Shown piece by piece: positions 1-7,545 of a stretch of 64,000 bases of DNA. The position numbers were made by a program, and so were the translations under genes. Numbering within the stretch: the stretch's first letter is position 1; every line of letters begins with the position of its first letter. The notes below the pieces were generated by a model, which saw only the letters and a list, made by a program, of their open reading frames with translations, made no database searches and was not told the origin of the DNA. Location of the stretch: the NCBI GenBank assembly GCA_001797315.1, contig MGPC01000005.1, forward strand, positions 62,001 through 126,000, in the 5' to 3' direction. The stretch is from Curvibacter sp. GWA2_64_110. Lineage in GTDB: Bacteria; Pseudomonadota; Gammaproteobacteria; Burkholderiales; Burkholderiaceae_C.

Positions 1-372
1 GTCAATACGGAGTCGGTTTATGTGCCCATTCCCTACCTCTGGGCCATCGCCGTCGGCGGCGCGCTGATCGGTGCCGGCTTTGCCGTGGGCGGCTACTGCC
101 CGGGCACCTCGGCCGTGGGGCTGATGACCGGTCGCCTTGATGCGTTGGTGTTCTTCGCCGGTCTGCTGGTCGGCACCTTCATCTTTGCCGGTTTCTTCCC
201 GCAACTCGATGCACTCACCACCGCGGGTGAACTGACCAAAGGCGACCGTCTGCCCGAACTGCTGGGCGTGCCCGAATGGCTGGTGCTGGCGGCGCTGGTC
301 GCTGCCGCAGTGGGGGTGTTCTTCCTCGGCGGCTGGTTCGAGCGCCGTGCCCGTGCGGCCGGCCAGGTCTGA
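1..372 (+). CDS. YeeE/YedE-family sulfur transporter, C-terminal part (partial)
   Basis: The reading frame is open to the first base of the window, so this is the 3' part of a gene; the GTG at 22 is probably internal. The visible 123 residues are hydrophobic with three membrane segments and the motif GGYCPGTSAVG, a hallmark of the YeeE/YedE (sulfur transport, PF04143) family, whose conserved cysteine takes part in thiosulfate or sulfur-compound conduction. The C-terminus ends in a short positively charged tail. Family members move reduced sulfur species through the inner membrane. The adjacent cysteine-repeat protein and the periplasmic rhodanese fit a sulfur role. The full length and number of repeats of the protein cannot be judged from this window. 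Confidence 0.8.
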   Translation, partial: VNTESVYVPIPYLWAIAVGGALIGAGFAVGGYCPGTSAVGLMTGRLDALVFFAGLLVGTFIFAGFFPQLDALTTAGELTKGDRLPELLGVPEWLVLAALVAAAVGVFFLGGWFERRARAAGQV

Positions 373-402
373 CGCATTTCAATTTTTTGCAGGAGATTTT
401 TC

Positions 403-708
403 ATGAAACGTAGCCGCAACAACCTGGCCCCGCTGGTCTCGGCCTTGGCCATGACCCTGCTCACCGTGCCGGTCGCGACCGTGGCCCAGGCGGCGGATGC
501 ACCGGCCAAGGCCGCAGCACCGTGCGCCGGCGGTAACCCGTGTGCCGGTTCGCGCCGTCGCAGCCGTGCCGATAACCCCTGTGCCGGCAACCCTTGCGCG
601 GGCAAGAGCCGCAGCCGTGCCGACAACCCGTGCGCCGGCAACCCCTGTGCCGGCAAGTCCCGTCGCCGCAGCGGTGGCGACAATCCCTGCGCCGGCAAGA
701 GCCGCTGA
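403..708 (+). CDS. Secreted cysteine-repeat protein with seven PCAG units
   Basis: A 101-residue protein with a signal peptide (about residues 1-30, ending AQA) followed by a mature part made almost only of repeats. The unit is (N)PCAG, occurring seven times, some as the doublet NPCAGNPCAGK, separated by Arg/Ser-rich spacers (SRRRSRAD, SRSRAD, SRRRSGGD). Every cysteine of the mature protein is in this motif, giving seven evenly spaced thiols and a strongly basic chain. An AGGAG motif precedes the ATG closely. I do not recognise an experimentally studied homologue; low-complexity NPCA-repeat proteins are known as uncharacterised exported proteins. Binding of a soft metal or of sulfane sulfur in the periplasm is inference from the cysteine pattern and from the neighbouring YeeE and rhodanese genes. 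Confidence 0.75.
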   Translation: MKRSRNNLAPLVSALAMTLLTVPVATVAQAADAPAKAAAPCAGGNPCAGSRRRSRADNPCAGNPCAGKSRSRADNPCAGNPCAGKSRRRSGGDNPCAGKSR

Positions 709-719
709 TCACGACGGAC

Positions 720-1373
720 ATGGCTGCCTCTGCCGACCGGGAGGATGCTGCGCGCGACGCGCTCGCGCGCCAGCTGCGACTGGCACGCCAGGGGCGCTCC
801 ATGCTCTACCCCTTCATCGGCCGCAGCCGGCGTTTCGAGATCTGGCAGCACTACCCGCACAACGACGCCGTGGATGAAACCGGTCGCTGGCAGTTCTATT
901 TCCATGCGCATGATCGCGCTGAGAAAAACAGTGCACGTCATCCGCAGGAGCATGGCCATATCCACCTGTTTCGCCGCAGCCCGCAGGGGCTTCTCACGCA
1001 TCTGGCCGGACTCTCGCTTGACGCGCGCGGCCTGCCGTTGACCTGGTTTGCCACCAACCAGTGGGTCACCGGCGAACGCTGGCAGGCGGCCGAGTCGCTG
1101 GTACGTGGCTTGTCCGCATTCGAGTTGCGCTTGCGCGGCCCGTTGGCCGGCGCCGCCTTGTGGTTGGCCGACATGGTGCGTTTTTATGCCGTGCCGCTGC
1201 GCCAGATGCTGCAGCAGCGTGACGCAGCGCTGGCGCGCCATTGCATGCGCCACCGCATCGACCGGCAGCAGGCCTGGGCCGACCGCCGTGTCGCCGTCTG
1301 GAGTTCCGTTCCCGTTCACTGGCCGCAGGATGCTTTGCAGATGGCTGGCCAGCCATCCCGTTCCCGTTCGTAA
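720..1373 (+). CDS. Conserved hypothetical protein, DUF6969-like
   Basis: The ATG at 720, 12 bases after the stop of the repeat protein, is taken as start, giving 217 residues; the frame is open further upstream but there only mirrors the repeat gene in another frame. The protein has no signal peptide or clear membrane segment. Recognisable conserved stretches are EHGHIHLF (about residues 78-85) and a following THLAGLSLDARGLP and FATNQWVTGERW block, which resemble what I remember of DUF6969; that assignment is from memory and only moderately certain. The His-rich HGHIH segment could bind metal. The position between an exported cysteine-repeat protein and a rhodanese suggests co-transcription and a shared process, but the activity is unknown. 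Confidence 0.6.
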   Translation: MAASADREDAARDALARQLRLARQGRSMLYPFIGRSRRFEIWQHYPHNDAVDETGRWQFYFHAHDRAEKNSARHPQEHGHIHLFRRSPQGLLTHLAGLSLDARGLPLTWFATNQWVTGERWQAAESLVRGLSAFELRLRGPLAGAALWLADMVRFYAVPLRQMLQQRDAALARHCMRHRIDRQQAWADRRVAVWSSVPVHWPQDALQMAGQPSRSRS

Positions 1374-1385
1374 AAGGAGACCCTC

Positions 1386-2366
1386 ATGAAAACTCAAATC
1401 CGCTTTTTTGCAGGCGCTGCCCTGCTGGGCCTGGCTCAGTGGGCGCTGGCGCTCAACGTGCCCGGCCCCGTCGTCGACGGTGCGTGGCTGGCACAGAACC
1501 AGGGCGAGGTCACCATCCTCGACGTGCGCAACAACGCCAAGAGCTTCACCGCCACCCCCGAGTTCGAGACCGACAAGAAGACCGGCAAGAAATTCCTGGT
1601 TGAACTGGGCGGCCACATCGACGGCGCCGTGCTGGTGGACAACAAGAAAGTGCGTACCGAGCGCACGATCGACGGCCTCAAGCTCAAGGGCATGCTGCCC
1701 GAGCGCGCCGACTTCGAGAAGCTGGCACGCGGCTGGGGCGTGCAGGCCGGCCGTCCGGTCGTGATCGTCTACCCGGGCATGGAGACCATGGACTTCAACG
1801 ACGCCTCCCGCCTGTACTGGCAGTTCAAGGTCTACGGTGAAGACAACGTGGCGGTTCTCAACGGCGGCGCTGCCGGCTGGATCGCCGAAGGGCGCGCGGT
1901 GTCCTCCGCTGCAACCAAGCCTGCGGAGGGCAACTGGGCGGCCACGGCCGACCGTTCCGCCGAACTGGGTGCCACCACCGCTGACGTGGCCAAGGCACAA
2001 GCCGAAGGCGGTCAACTGGTCGACGGCCGCGATGCCGCCAGCTTCCTCGGCCTGAGCAAGAGCAGCGCGGTCAGTGCCTTCGGCCATGTCGAGGGCGCAC
2101 GCAACGTCTTCAACGGCCTGTTCACCCAGGGGGCCGATGCCCAGCGCCTGCTGAACGCGGAAACCGACCGCGACATCCTCAAGATGAGCGGCGTGAACCC
2201 GGATGCACCGACCATCACCTACTGCAACACCGGCCATCAGGCCTCGGCCGTCTGGTTCGTGATGCACGAAGTGCTGGGCAACAAGCAGGTCAAGCTGTAT
2301 GACGGCTCGCTGCACGAGTGGTCCATGGCCAAGAAGCCCATGGTCTCCGTGGCACGCTCCAAGTAA
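1386..2366 (+). CDS. Periplasmic double-domain rhodanese sulfurtransferase
   Basis: A 326-residue protein with a signal peptide (cleavage near ALA at residues 20-22) and two rhodanese folds, roughly residues 28-175 and 195-320. The C-terminal domain carries the active-site loop CNTGHQAS with the catalytic Cys280; the N-terminal domain has no cysteine at the equivalent place ([10 protein letters not shown]), as is usual for tandem rhodaneses with one inactive domain. Such enzymes transfer sulfane sulfur from thiosulfate or a persulfide to a thiol acceptor; export places the reaction in the periplasm. An AAAAGGAG ribosome site lies just upstream. It closes a likely operon with the YeeE transporter and the cysteine-repeat protein, which could be its sulfur acceptor (inference). 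Confidence 0.85.
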   Translation: MKTQIRFFAGAALLGLAQWALALNVPGPVVDGAWLAQNQGEVTILDVRNNAKSFTATPEFETDKKTGKKFLVELGGHIDGAVLVDNKKVRTERTIDGLKLKGMLPERADFEKLARGWGVQAGRPVVIVYPGMETMDFNDASRLYWQFKVYGEDNVAVLNGGAAGWIAEGRAVSSAATKPAEGNWAATADRSAELGATTADVAKAQAEGGQLVDGRDAASFLGLSKSSAVSAFGHVEGARNVFNGLFTQGADAQRLLNAETDRDILKMSGVNPDAPTITYCNTGHQASAVWFVMHEVLGNKQVKLYDGSLHEWSMAKKPMVSVARSK

Positions 2367-2407
2367 GCCCAGCTTGCGGAGGGCGCCGCACGCGGTATAA
2401 ACGCCGC

Positions 2408-2848
2408 ATGCTCGCTCTCCTGCAACGCGTCAAACCAGCCCGCGTCGATGTCGACGGTCACACCGTCGGCGCCATCGACGCGGGTTTGCTCATTCTGGTG
2501 TGCGCCGAACGCGGCGACACTTCAGTCTTGGCCGACAAGCTGCTGGCCAAGATCCTCAAGTTGCGCATCTTTTCGGATGACGCCGGCAAGATGAACAAGA
2601 GCGTGCAGGACGTCGGTGGCGGCCTGTTGATCGTGAGCCAGTTCACGCTGGCGGCCGACACTTCGGGCGGCAACCGCCCCAGCTTCACCAATGCCGCGCC
2701 GCCGGACGAAGGGCGGCGGCTGTACGACTACTTCGTAGCGCAGGCGCGCGTTGCACATTCCGTGGTGCAGACCGGGCAGTTCGGGGCCGACATGCAGGTG
2801 CATCTGGTCAACGACGGGCCGGTCACCATCCCGTTGACCGTGCGTTGA
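2408..2848 (+). CDS. dtd: D-aminoacyl-tRNA deacylase
   Basis: This 146-residue protein hydrolyses D-aminoacyl-tRNA (and glycyl-tRNA-Ala) in the cytoplasm, keeping D-amino acids out of translation. The family signatures are intact: [17 protein letters not shown] in the middle (the SQxTL active-site strand) and NDGPVTIPL near the C-terminus (the Gly-cis-Pro class motif NxGPVT). The ATG at 2408 gives the standard N-terminus [13 protein letters not shown]; the longer open frame upstream belongs to the end of the rhodanese gene. Length equals the family norm. It is followed after 8 bases by a TfoX-domain gene on the same strand, so the two may be co-transcribed. Confidence 0.95.
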   Translation: MLALLQRVKPARVDVDGHTVGAIDAGLLILVCAERGDTSVLADKLLAKILKLRIFSDDAGKMNKSVQDVGGGLLIVSQFTLAADTSGGNRPSFTNAAPPDEGRRLYDYFVAQARVAHSVVQTGQFGADMQVHLVNDGPVTIPLTVR

Positions 2849-2856
2849 GCGCGCAT

Positions 2857-3144
2857 ATGGGCGAGCCGAAGACCCTCAGCGAACTCAAGAGCCTGGGACC
2901 CAAGTCCCAGGAGATGCTGGCGCGGGCCGGCATCACGACCGTGGCGCAACTGCGGGCCTTGGGATCGGTGGCCGCCTTTGTGCGCGCCAAGCAGGTCAAC
3001 CGCGGTGTCAGTCTCAACCTGCTGTGGGGCCTGGAGTCCGCGCTGAGTGGCCTGCCCTGGCAGGAGGTGGCGCGTGTGCATCGCACCAGCCTGCTGCTGG
3101 CCCTGGAAGACCAGGAGAAGCGGGCGCGTCCGCAGCGGCCGTGA
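2857..3144 (+). CDS. TfoX/Sxy C-terminal-domain protein
   Basis: A 95-residue protein that consists of only the TfoX C-terminal domain: the helix-hairpin-helix-like start LKSLGPKSQEMLARAGI, then VAQLRALGSVAAFVRAK and the NLLWGLESALSGLPW block typical of the family. Full-length TfoX/Sxy (about 200 residues) controls competence genes, but stand-alone C-terminal domains are common in proteobacteria and have no established role. The ATG at 2857 is preferred over the TTG at 2845 that overlaps the dtd stop. It runs convergently into the Bug receptor gene, only 4 bases away. Confidence 0.85.
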   Translation: MGEPKTLSELKSLGPKSQEMLARAGITTVAQLRALGSVAAFVRAKQVNRGVSLNLLWGLESALSGLPWQEVARVHRTSLLLALEDQEKRARPQRP

Positions 3145-3148
3145 CGGC

Positions 3149-4132
3149 TTATTCCGCCTCGATGCCGGCCGATTTGATGATGCGGCCCCACTTCAGCGAC
3201 TCGGCAGTCTGGAACTTGCGCAGTTCTTCCGCCGTGCTGGTGAAGATCTCGGTGCCGGTGGACTGGTAGAAGTTGGCCGCCGTGCTGCTGTGTGCGGCAC
3301 CCACCAGCAGCTTGTTCAGGCGCGCGATCACCGGCGCCGGCGTGCCGGCCGGCACGTAGGCGGCAAACCAGTAGGTCATCTCGTAACCCTTCACGCCGGC
3401 CTCGTCGATGGTCGGCACCTCGGGCGCCAGCGGGCTGCGCTTTTTGGTCGACACACCCAGCGCCTTGAGCTTGCCGGCCTTCACCTGCGGCAGGCCGGTG
3501 GCCATGTCGGTGATCATCATGTCGATCTGGCCGCCGATCAGATCCGTCACCGCCGGTGGGTTGCTGCGGTAGGGGATGTTGACGATGTAGGTGCCGGTCA
3601 TCTGCTTGAACAGTTCGCCCGCCGTGCGGCTGGACGAGCTGCCGCTGCCGAAGGAAAGCTTGCCCGGCTGCGCCTTGGCCAGCTTGATGAAATCGGCCAC
3701 GCTGTTCACCGGCAGGCTGGGGTTGACCACCATGATCTGGCCGCCGCGGCCCAGCGCCGTCACCGGCTCGTAATCCTTCACCGGGTCGTAGGGCAGCCGC
3801 TTGAACAGGTGCTCGTTGGCGGCGTGCGTGGTGTTGGTGGTGATGAACACCGTGTAGCCGTCGGCCTTGGCCGCTTTGGCCGCCTGCGCACCGATGAAGG
3901 CGTTGGCGCCCGGCTTGTTGTCGATCACCACCGACTGCTTGCTCTCCAGCGTCACGCCCTGGGCGATGGCGCGCGCCAGCTGGTCGGTGGCGCTGCCGGC
4001 GGCAAAGGGCACGATGAAGGTGATCGGTTTGTCCGGGAAGCCCTGCGCGCTGCCCAGCGTGGGGGCCAGCAGTGCGGCAGCCAGCATCGCCAAGGCGAGC
4101 GGACGGATGCGGGGGGAAGTCATGCGGTTCAT
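3149..4132 (-). CDS. Bug/TctC-family tripartite tricarboxylate transporter receptor
   Basis: A 327-residue exported solute-binding protein: signal peptide of about 29 residues ending GSAQG, then the conserved Bug start FPDKPITFIVPFAAGSATD, the YRSNPPAVTDLIGGQIDMM strand and the PEVPTIDEAG segment. These receptors bind small carboxylates in the periplasm and hand them to TctAB-type membrane proteins, although most Burkholderiales copies are orphans, as here: no tctA or tctB lies in the window. It is the last gene of the AtuA operon (10 bases after the preceding stop), suggesting that the AtuA substrate or a precursor is its ligand. Confidence 0.92.
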   Translation of the reverse strand: MNRMTSPRIRPLALAMLAAALLAPTLGSAQGFPDKPITFIVPFAAGSATDQLARAIAQGVTLESKQSVVIDNKPGANAFIGAQAAKAAKADGYTVFITTNTTHAANEHLFKRLPYDPVKDYEPVTALGRGGQIMVVNPSLPVNSVADFIKLAKAQPGKLSFGSGSSSSRTAGELFKQMTGTYIVNIPYRSNPPAVTDLIGGQIDMMITDMATGLPQVKAGKLKALGVSTKKRSPLAPEVPTIDEAGVKGYEMTYWFAAYVPAGTPAPVIARLNKLLVGAAHSSTAANFYQSTGTEIFTSTAEELRKFQTAESLKWGRIIKSAGIEAE

Positions 4133-4142
4133 GGGTGTCTCC

Positions 4143-4532
4143 TCAGGTGGTTATCAATACATCGTGGTCGTCGCCGGCCAGCAGGGGTTTCAGGGCCGTG
4201 GGGATGCGCACCGGCAAATCCAGCAGCCAATAGGACAGGGCCTTGCCGTGGGTGTCGAGGTTCAGCGCATCGTTGACGCCACCATCGAGCACGTCGTCCA
4301 GCACGAAGTTCATCGCGCCCAGCGTCGGCAGCAGGTAGCGCCGCACGGCGCTGGGGCGGCGGTGCGCGAAGTGGCGCACCACAGCCTCTTCCGTGACCTG
4401 TTCCAGCAGCACGGCATACAGGTCAGGATGCCAGGCGATCACGCTGATATTGGAGCGGTTGCCCTTGTCGCCGGTGCGGCCGTGGGCGGCGCGGTACAGC
4501 GGCACGGTGATGAAGCTGTGCTTGTCCATCAT
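4143..4532 (-). CDS. AtuA C-terminal-domain-like small protein
   Basis: A 129-residue protein resembling the C-terminal ferredoxin-fold domain that is fused to AtuA in some bacteria. The visible motif is AHGRTGDKGNRSNISVIAW near the N-terminus, a conserved Gly-Asp-Lys-Gly-Asn turn, with VRRYLLPTLGAMNFVLDDVL in the middle. It overlaps the end of the AtuA gene by 4 bases (ATGA), which implies translational coupling and a stable two-subunit complex. No catalytic residues are established for this domain. In this operon it acts with AtuA and a carboxylate receptor, so a role in breakdown of a branched acyl or hydroxy-acid compound is plausible but unproven. Confidence 0.8.
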   Translation of the reverse strand: MMDKHSFITVPLYRAAHGRTGDKGNRSNISVIAWHPDLYAVLLEQVTEEAVVRHFAHRRPSAVRRYLLPTLGAMNFVLDDVLDGGVNDALNLDTHGKALSYWLLDLPVRIPTALKPLLAGDDHDVLITT

Positions 4533-5899
4533 GCCTCCAGCATCTCGAAACCGACCGGTACCGCCTCGCGCGGCACCAGGCCAGACAGGGTGTTGAGGCG
4601 CGGCGTCAGCGCAGTACGCACGCCGCCGCCGCCGGCCGGGCCGCAGGTGTAGAGCGCCGTCACCTCGCGCGCCAGCTGCTCGGCCTGTGTGCGCGCCGTG
4701 CAGGCAGCAGCCACGCGCAGGCGCACGTCACGTGCCATGCCGACGGGGCTGGCCTGCAGCAGGGTGCCGCTGTCATCCCCCATCACGCTCATCACGCCGA
4801 TCAAATCCACGCGCAAGGCGTGAGCAGGCAGGCGCTGGCGCAGCACCTCGGCGGCCAGCCGGGCGCGCGCTTCGGCACGCGGGCCGGCGTAGGAAATCTC
4901 GCCCTCGGTCAGCCAGCCGCCTTCATGGCAGACATTGACCTTGAGCGTGCCGGTGCGCGCGTGGCCGCGCACGCCGCGCAAGGCCACACGGTTGGGGCCG
5001 AGTTGTTCGAGCTCGGCGGTGCTGATATCGGCCACCACGTCGGGTGTCAGGTAGGCCGCCGGGTCGTGCACCTCGTACAGCAGCTGCTCCTTCACGCTGG
5101 CCAGGTTCACCAGGCCGCCGGTGCCATCGGCCTTGCCGATGACGCAGCCGCCGCGCGCATCGATCTCCGCGACCGGAAAACCCACCTGGGCCAGGTCCGG
5201 CACGTCCTTGTAGCCGGGGTCGGCAAAGTAGCCGCCGCAGACCTGGGCACCACACTCCAGCAGATGGCCGGCCATGGTGGCGCCGGCGATGGCATCCCAA
5301 TCATCGGCGCGCCAGCCATAGTGCGCCAGTGCCGGACCCAGGGCCAGCGAGGGGTCGGCCACGCGCCCGGCCACCACGATCTGCGCGCCGGCGCGCAGCG
5401 CGGCGGCAATCGGCTCGGCGCCAATGTAGGCGTTGGCGCTGGCGATCTGCAACGCATCGACCTGCGCACCCAGGTGCGCGCGCAGCAGTGCGCGCTGGGC
5501 CGGGGCCGACAGGTCGTCGCCGTGGATCACGGCGATCCGGGGCGTGGGCAGGCCGAGTTCGCGTGCCATGCGCTGGATCAGCTGCGCTGCAGCCAACGGG
5601 TTGGCAGCGCCGAAGTTGCTGACGATGCGGATGCCGTGCTGCAGGCAACGCGCCAGCACCGGGCGCAGCATCAACTCCAGCAGCGGCTCGTAGCCGGCCT
5701 GCGGGTCGGCGCGGCGGCGCAGCTGGGCCAGTGCCAGCGTGCGTTCGGCCAGGGTTTCGAAGATCAGGCAGGCGCTGCCGCCACGCTCGGCCAGGCGGGC
5801 GATCAGCGTGTCCACCACCGGGCCGGCGGCGTCCACGCGGTCGCCGGAGAAGCCGGCAGCGCAGCCGATGAAGAGCGGGGCAGGGGTGAGCGTTGTCAT
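4529..5899 (-). CDS. AtuA family protein (DUF1446), acyclic terpene utilisation-type
   Basis: A 456-residue cytoplasmic protein of the AtuA/DUF1446 family. Recognisable blocks are IGCAAGFSGDRVDAAGP at the N-terminus, IVSNFGAANPLAA near residue 95, VAGRVADPSLALGPALAHYGW near 180-200, and the C-terminal GPAGGGGVRTALTPRLNTLSGLVPR. AtuA was named from the citronellol/geraniol degradation cluster of Pseudomonas, but its reaction is not known and most homologues sit in other catabolic contexts. Here it is the first gene of an operon with the separate AtuA-C protein and a Bug receptor, divergent from a LysR regulator. None of the other atu genes is present, so terpene use should not be assumed. Confidence 0.88.
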   Translation of the reverse strand: MTTLTPAPLFIGCAAGFSGDRVDAAGPVVDTLIARLAERGGSACLIFETLAERTLALAQLRRRADPQAGYEPLLELMLRPVLARCLQHGIRIVSNFGAANPLAAAQLIQRMARELGLPTPRIAVIHGDDLSAPAQRALLRAHLGAQVDALQIASANAYIGAEPIAAALRAGAQIVVAGRVADPSLALGPALAHYGWRADDWDAIAGATMAGHLLECGAQVCGGYFADPGYKDVPDLAQVGFPVAEIDARGGCVIGKADGTGGLVNLASVKEQLLYEVHDPAAYLTPDVVADISTAELEQLGPNRVALRGVRGHARTGTLKVNVCHEGGWLTEGEISYAGPRAEARARLAAEVLRQRLPAHALRVDLIGVMSVMGDDSGTLLQASPVGMARDVRLRVAAACTARTQAEQLAREVTALYTCGPAGGGGVRTALTPRLNTLSGLVPREAVPVGFEMLEA

Positions 5900-5962
5900 G
5901 CGTTCAGGTGTTTCTGGCTTGCACTGTAGGCCAGGGCTTTTGATTTGTGAAATTGAAAATTA

Positions 5963-5992
5963 GAATCAATTGATCTGTAAAACGAATCAATT
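5963..5992. promoter_or_regulatory. Tandem GAATCAATT operator in the atuA/lysR divergent region
   Basis: The 103-bp gap between the divergent atuA and lysR starts is AT-rich, unlike the flanks. GAATCAATT occurs at 5963-5971 and again at 5984-5992, a centre spacing of 21 bp (two helical turns), and the first copy is part of the perfect palindrome ATCAATTGAT at 5965-5974. Paired sites on one DNA face in a divergent gap are usual for LysR-type regulators, so this is the probable binding region of the adjacent regulator. The assignment is inference from position and spacing. Confidence 0.55.
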
Positions 5993-6002
5993 ACACGGAT
6001 TC

Positions 6003-6917
6003 ATGCCCATGAGCCAACCCGACCTTTCCACCCGCCAGCTGCGCGCCTTCCTGGCGCTGGCCGAGCAGCGCAGCTTCACGCGTGCGGCGCAGCAGGTGCA
6101 CCTGTCGCAGCCGGCCTTCAGCGCGTTGATCCGTACGCTGGAGGAGTCGCTCGACGCGCGCCTGTTCGACCGCAGCACGCGCAGCGTGGAACTCACGGCC
6201 GAAGGCCGGCTGTTCGAGGCTTCGGCACGCCAGCTGCTGGGTGATTTCGGTGCCGCCGTCGGCCACCTGCGCGATCATCTGCAGCTGCGCACCGGCCGCG
6301 TCAGTTTGGCGGCATTGCCGTCGCTTGCCGCCGGCTGGCTGCCGGCCATCCTGGCCGAGTACAAGGCGCAGTGGCCGGGCGTGGAGCTCAACCTGCACGA
6401 CAGCCTGTCGGACGACTGTCTCGACCTGCTGCGCGGCGGTGTGGTCGAGTTCGCGCTGGCTTCCACCGGGGCCAACAGCGCCGGCTTGCAGACCGAGGTG
6501 CTGTGCTCAGACGGTTTTCACCTGGTGTGCCGCAAGGACCACCCGCTGGCCAAGCGCAAGGCGACGGATATCAAGTTGAAAGACCTGGCGCCCTATCCTT
6601 TCGTGCACCTGGCGCGCAACAGCAGCGTGCGCCAGCGGCTCGATGCCGCGCTGCACCCGATGCAGTTGAATACGGTCCTGGAGGTGGAGCACCTCGCTAC
6701 CGTGGCCGGCATGGTGGAGGCCGGCCTGGGCATCAGCGTGGTGCCGGCGCTCACGTTGTTCCACTTCCAGCGCCCGACGCTGGTGACGCGTGCGCTCAAG
6801 CTGGCGGGGCTGAAGCGGCGCATCTACGTGGTGCAGCGTCAGGGGGAAAGCTTGTCGGTGGCGGCGCAGGCACTCAGGCAGTTGATCGTGAAGCGGTTGA
6901 AGCAATCCACGGAGTGA
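6003..6917 (+). CDS. LysR-family transcriptional regulator of the atuA operon
   Basis: A 304-residue LysR regulator: N-terminal winged helix (LSTRQLRAFLALAEQRSFTRAAQQVHLSQPAFS region, residues about 7-65) followed by the two-lobed periplasmic-binding-like effector domain from residue 90. It is divergently transcribed from the AtuA operon with a shared AT-rich control region, the standard arrangement for a LysR activator of the neighbouring pathway; the effector is presumably a pathway substrate or intermediate. ATG at 6003 and at 6009 are both possible; neither has a good Shine-Dalgarno sequence. Length is normal for the family. Confidence 0.92.
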   Translation: MPMSQPDLSTRQLRAFLALAEQRSFTRAAQQVHLSQPAFSALIRTLEESLDARLFDRSTRSVELTAEGRLFEASARQLLGDFGAAVGHLRDHLQLRTGRVSLAALPSLAAGWLPAILAEYKAQWPGVELNLHDSLSDDCLDLLRGGVVEFALASTGANSAGLQTEVLCSDGFHLVCRKDHPLAKRKATDIKLKDLAPYPFVHLARNSSVRQRLDAALHPMQLNTVLEVEHLATVAGMVEAGLGISVVPALTLFHFQRPTLVTRALKLAGLKRRIYVVQRQGESLSVAAQALRQLIVKRLKQSTE

Positions 6918-6943
6918 AGGCGAAGAGGCTGGCGCGATGCGGG

Positions 6944-7480
6944 TTAGTGCCCAGCCATCGCAGTCGTGATTGAAAACACAATGAAATAGATGGGAAACAT
7001 TGCAGCAAGGAACAGCCAAAGCCTCTTTCTTTTGGCGGCAATAGACATCTCGCTATCGGCACAGATATTTTTCGTGATCGACCTTCCGACTTTTGCGCCT
7101 AGGTAGCCAACGCTCAAAACTAGAAGAGTTACCCACAGCGCACCGATTTGCCTACCTCTTACGAAGTTTTGAACGGGTGCCACGAAAGTCAGCATCATCA
7201 TTACTGTGCATACGGTCGATAGTTTTCCCCGCCAAAGCTCACGGGATGTCTTCGTTTTCTCTTCAAGGCTTAAAGCTCCTGTCTCTTGATTAATGGTTAA
7301 TGATGGCTGAGCTACCTTGATCGCTTCAGAGGTGTTCAGTCCTTTCGATGAGAGAACTCGATCTAGTGCTGCTATTGCTTCATCAGCAAGGTCGTCGCGT
7401 CGAGCGACCAAGTCTCTAAGTTCATCGTCGTCGTATGCGCCGAATTTGGCTGCGAAGTAGGCGATCTTGCTCTCATCCAT
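6944..7480 (-). CDS. Hypothetical membrane protein in a lower-GC islet
   Basis: A 178-residue protein not recognised. The N-terminal 60 residues are acidic and helical (DESKIAYFAAKFGAYDDDEL, then DLADEAIAALDRVLSSKG), like a small cytoplasmic domain. Three hydrophobic segments follow at about residues 88-107, 112-130 and 153-172, so the C-terminal half is in the membrane. Codon use and base composition are clearly less GC-rich than in the flanking genes, with many AT-ending codons, suggesting recent acquisition. It lies alone between the convergent end of the LysR gene and ybeY. No function is proposed. Confidence 0.65.
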   Translation of the reverse strand: MDESKIAYFAAKFGAYDDDELRDLVARRDDLADEAIAALDRVLSSKGLNTSEAIKVAQPSLTINQETGALSLEEKTKTSRELWRGKLSTVCTVMMMLTFVAPVQNFVRGRQIGALWVTLLVLSVGYLGAKVGRSITKNICADSEMSIAAKRKRLWLFLAAMFPIYFIVFSITTAMAGH

Positions 7481-7545
7481 TAATAGGCTCCCATTTTGTG
7501 AACTTTCTAGTGGATGATGACGGGCAACTTAAACGTTACACGCCA

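Noticed and set aside
403-708. CRISPR-like repetitive DNA
   Set aside because: The repeats are short coding units of variable spacing within an in-frame gene with a signal peptide; no leader or cas genes exist.
594-719. Upstream extension of the DUF6969-like gene
   Set aside because: It overlaps the cysteine-repeat gene in another frame and translates its repeats as Arg/Gln-rich sequence; the ATG at 720 gives a sensible start.
93-2315. Very long minus-strand open frame opposite the rhodanese cluster
   Set aside because: High GC content creates long antisense frames; the plus-strand genes have ribosome sites, signal peptides and family motifs, the antisense translation does not.
3047-4276. 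Long plus-strand frame over the Bug receptor
   Set aside because: Arg/Gly/His-rich translation with no family pattern; it mirrors the receptor gene on the minus strand.
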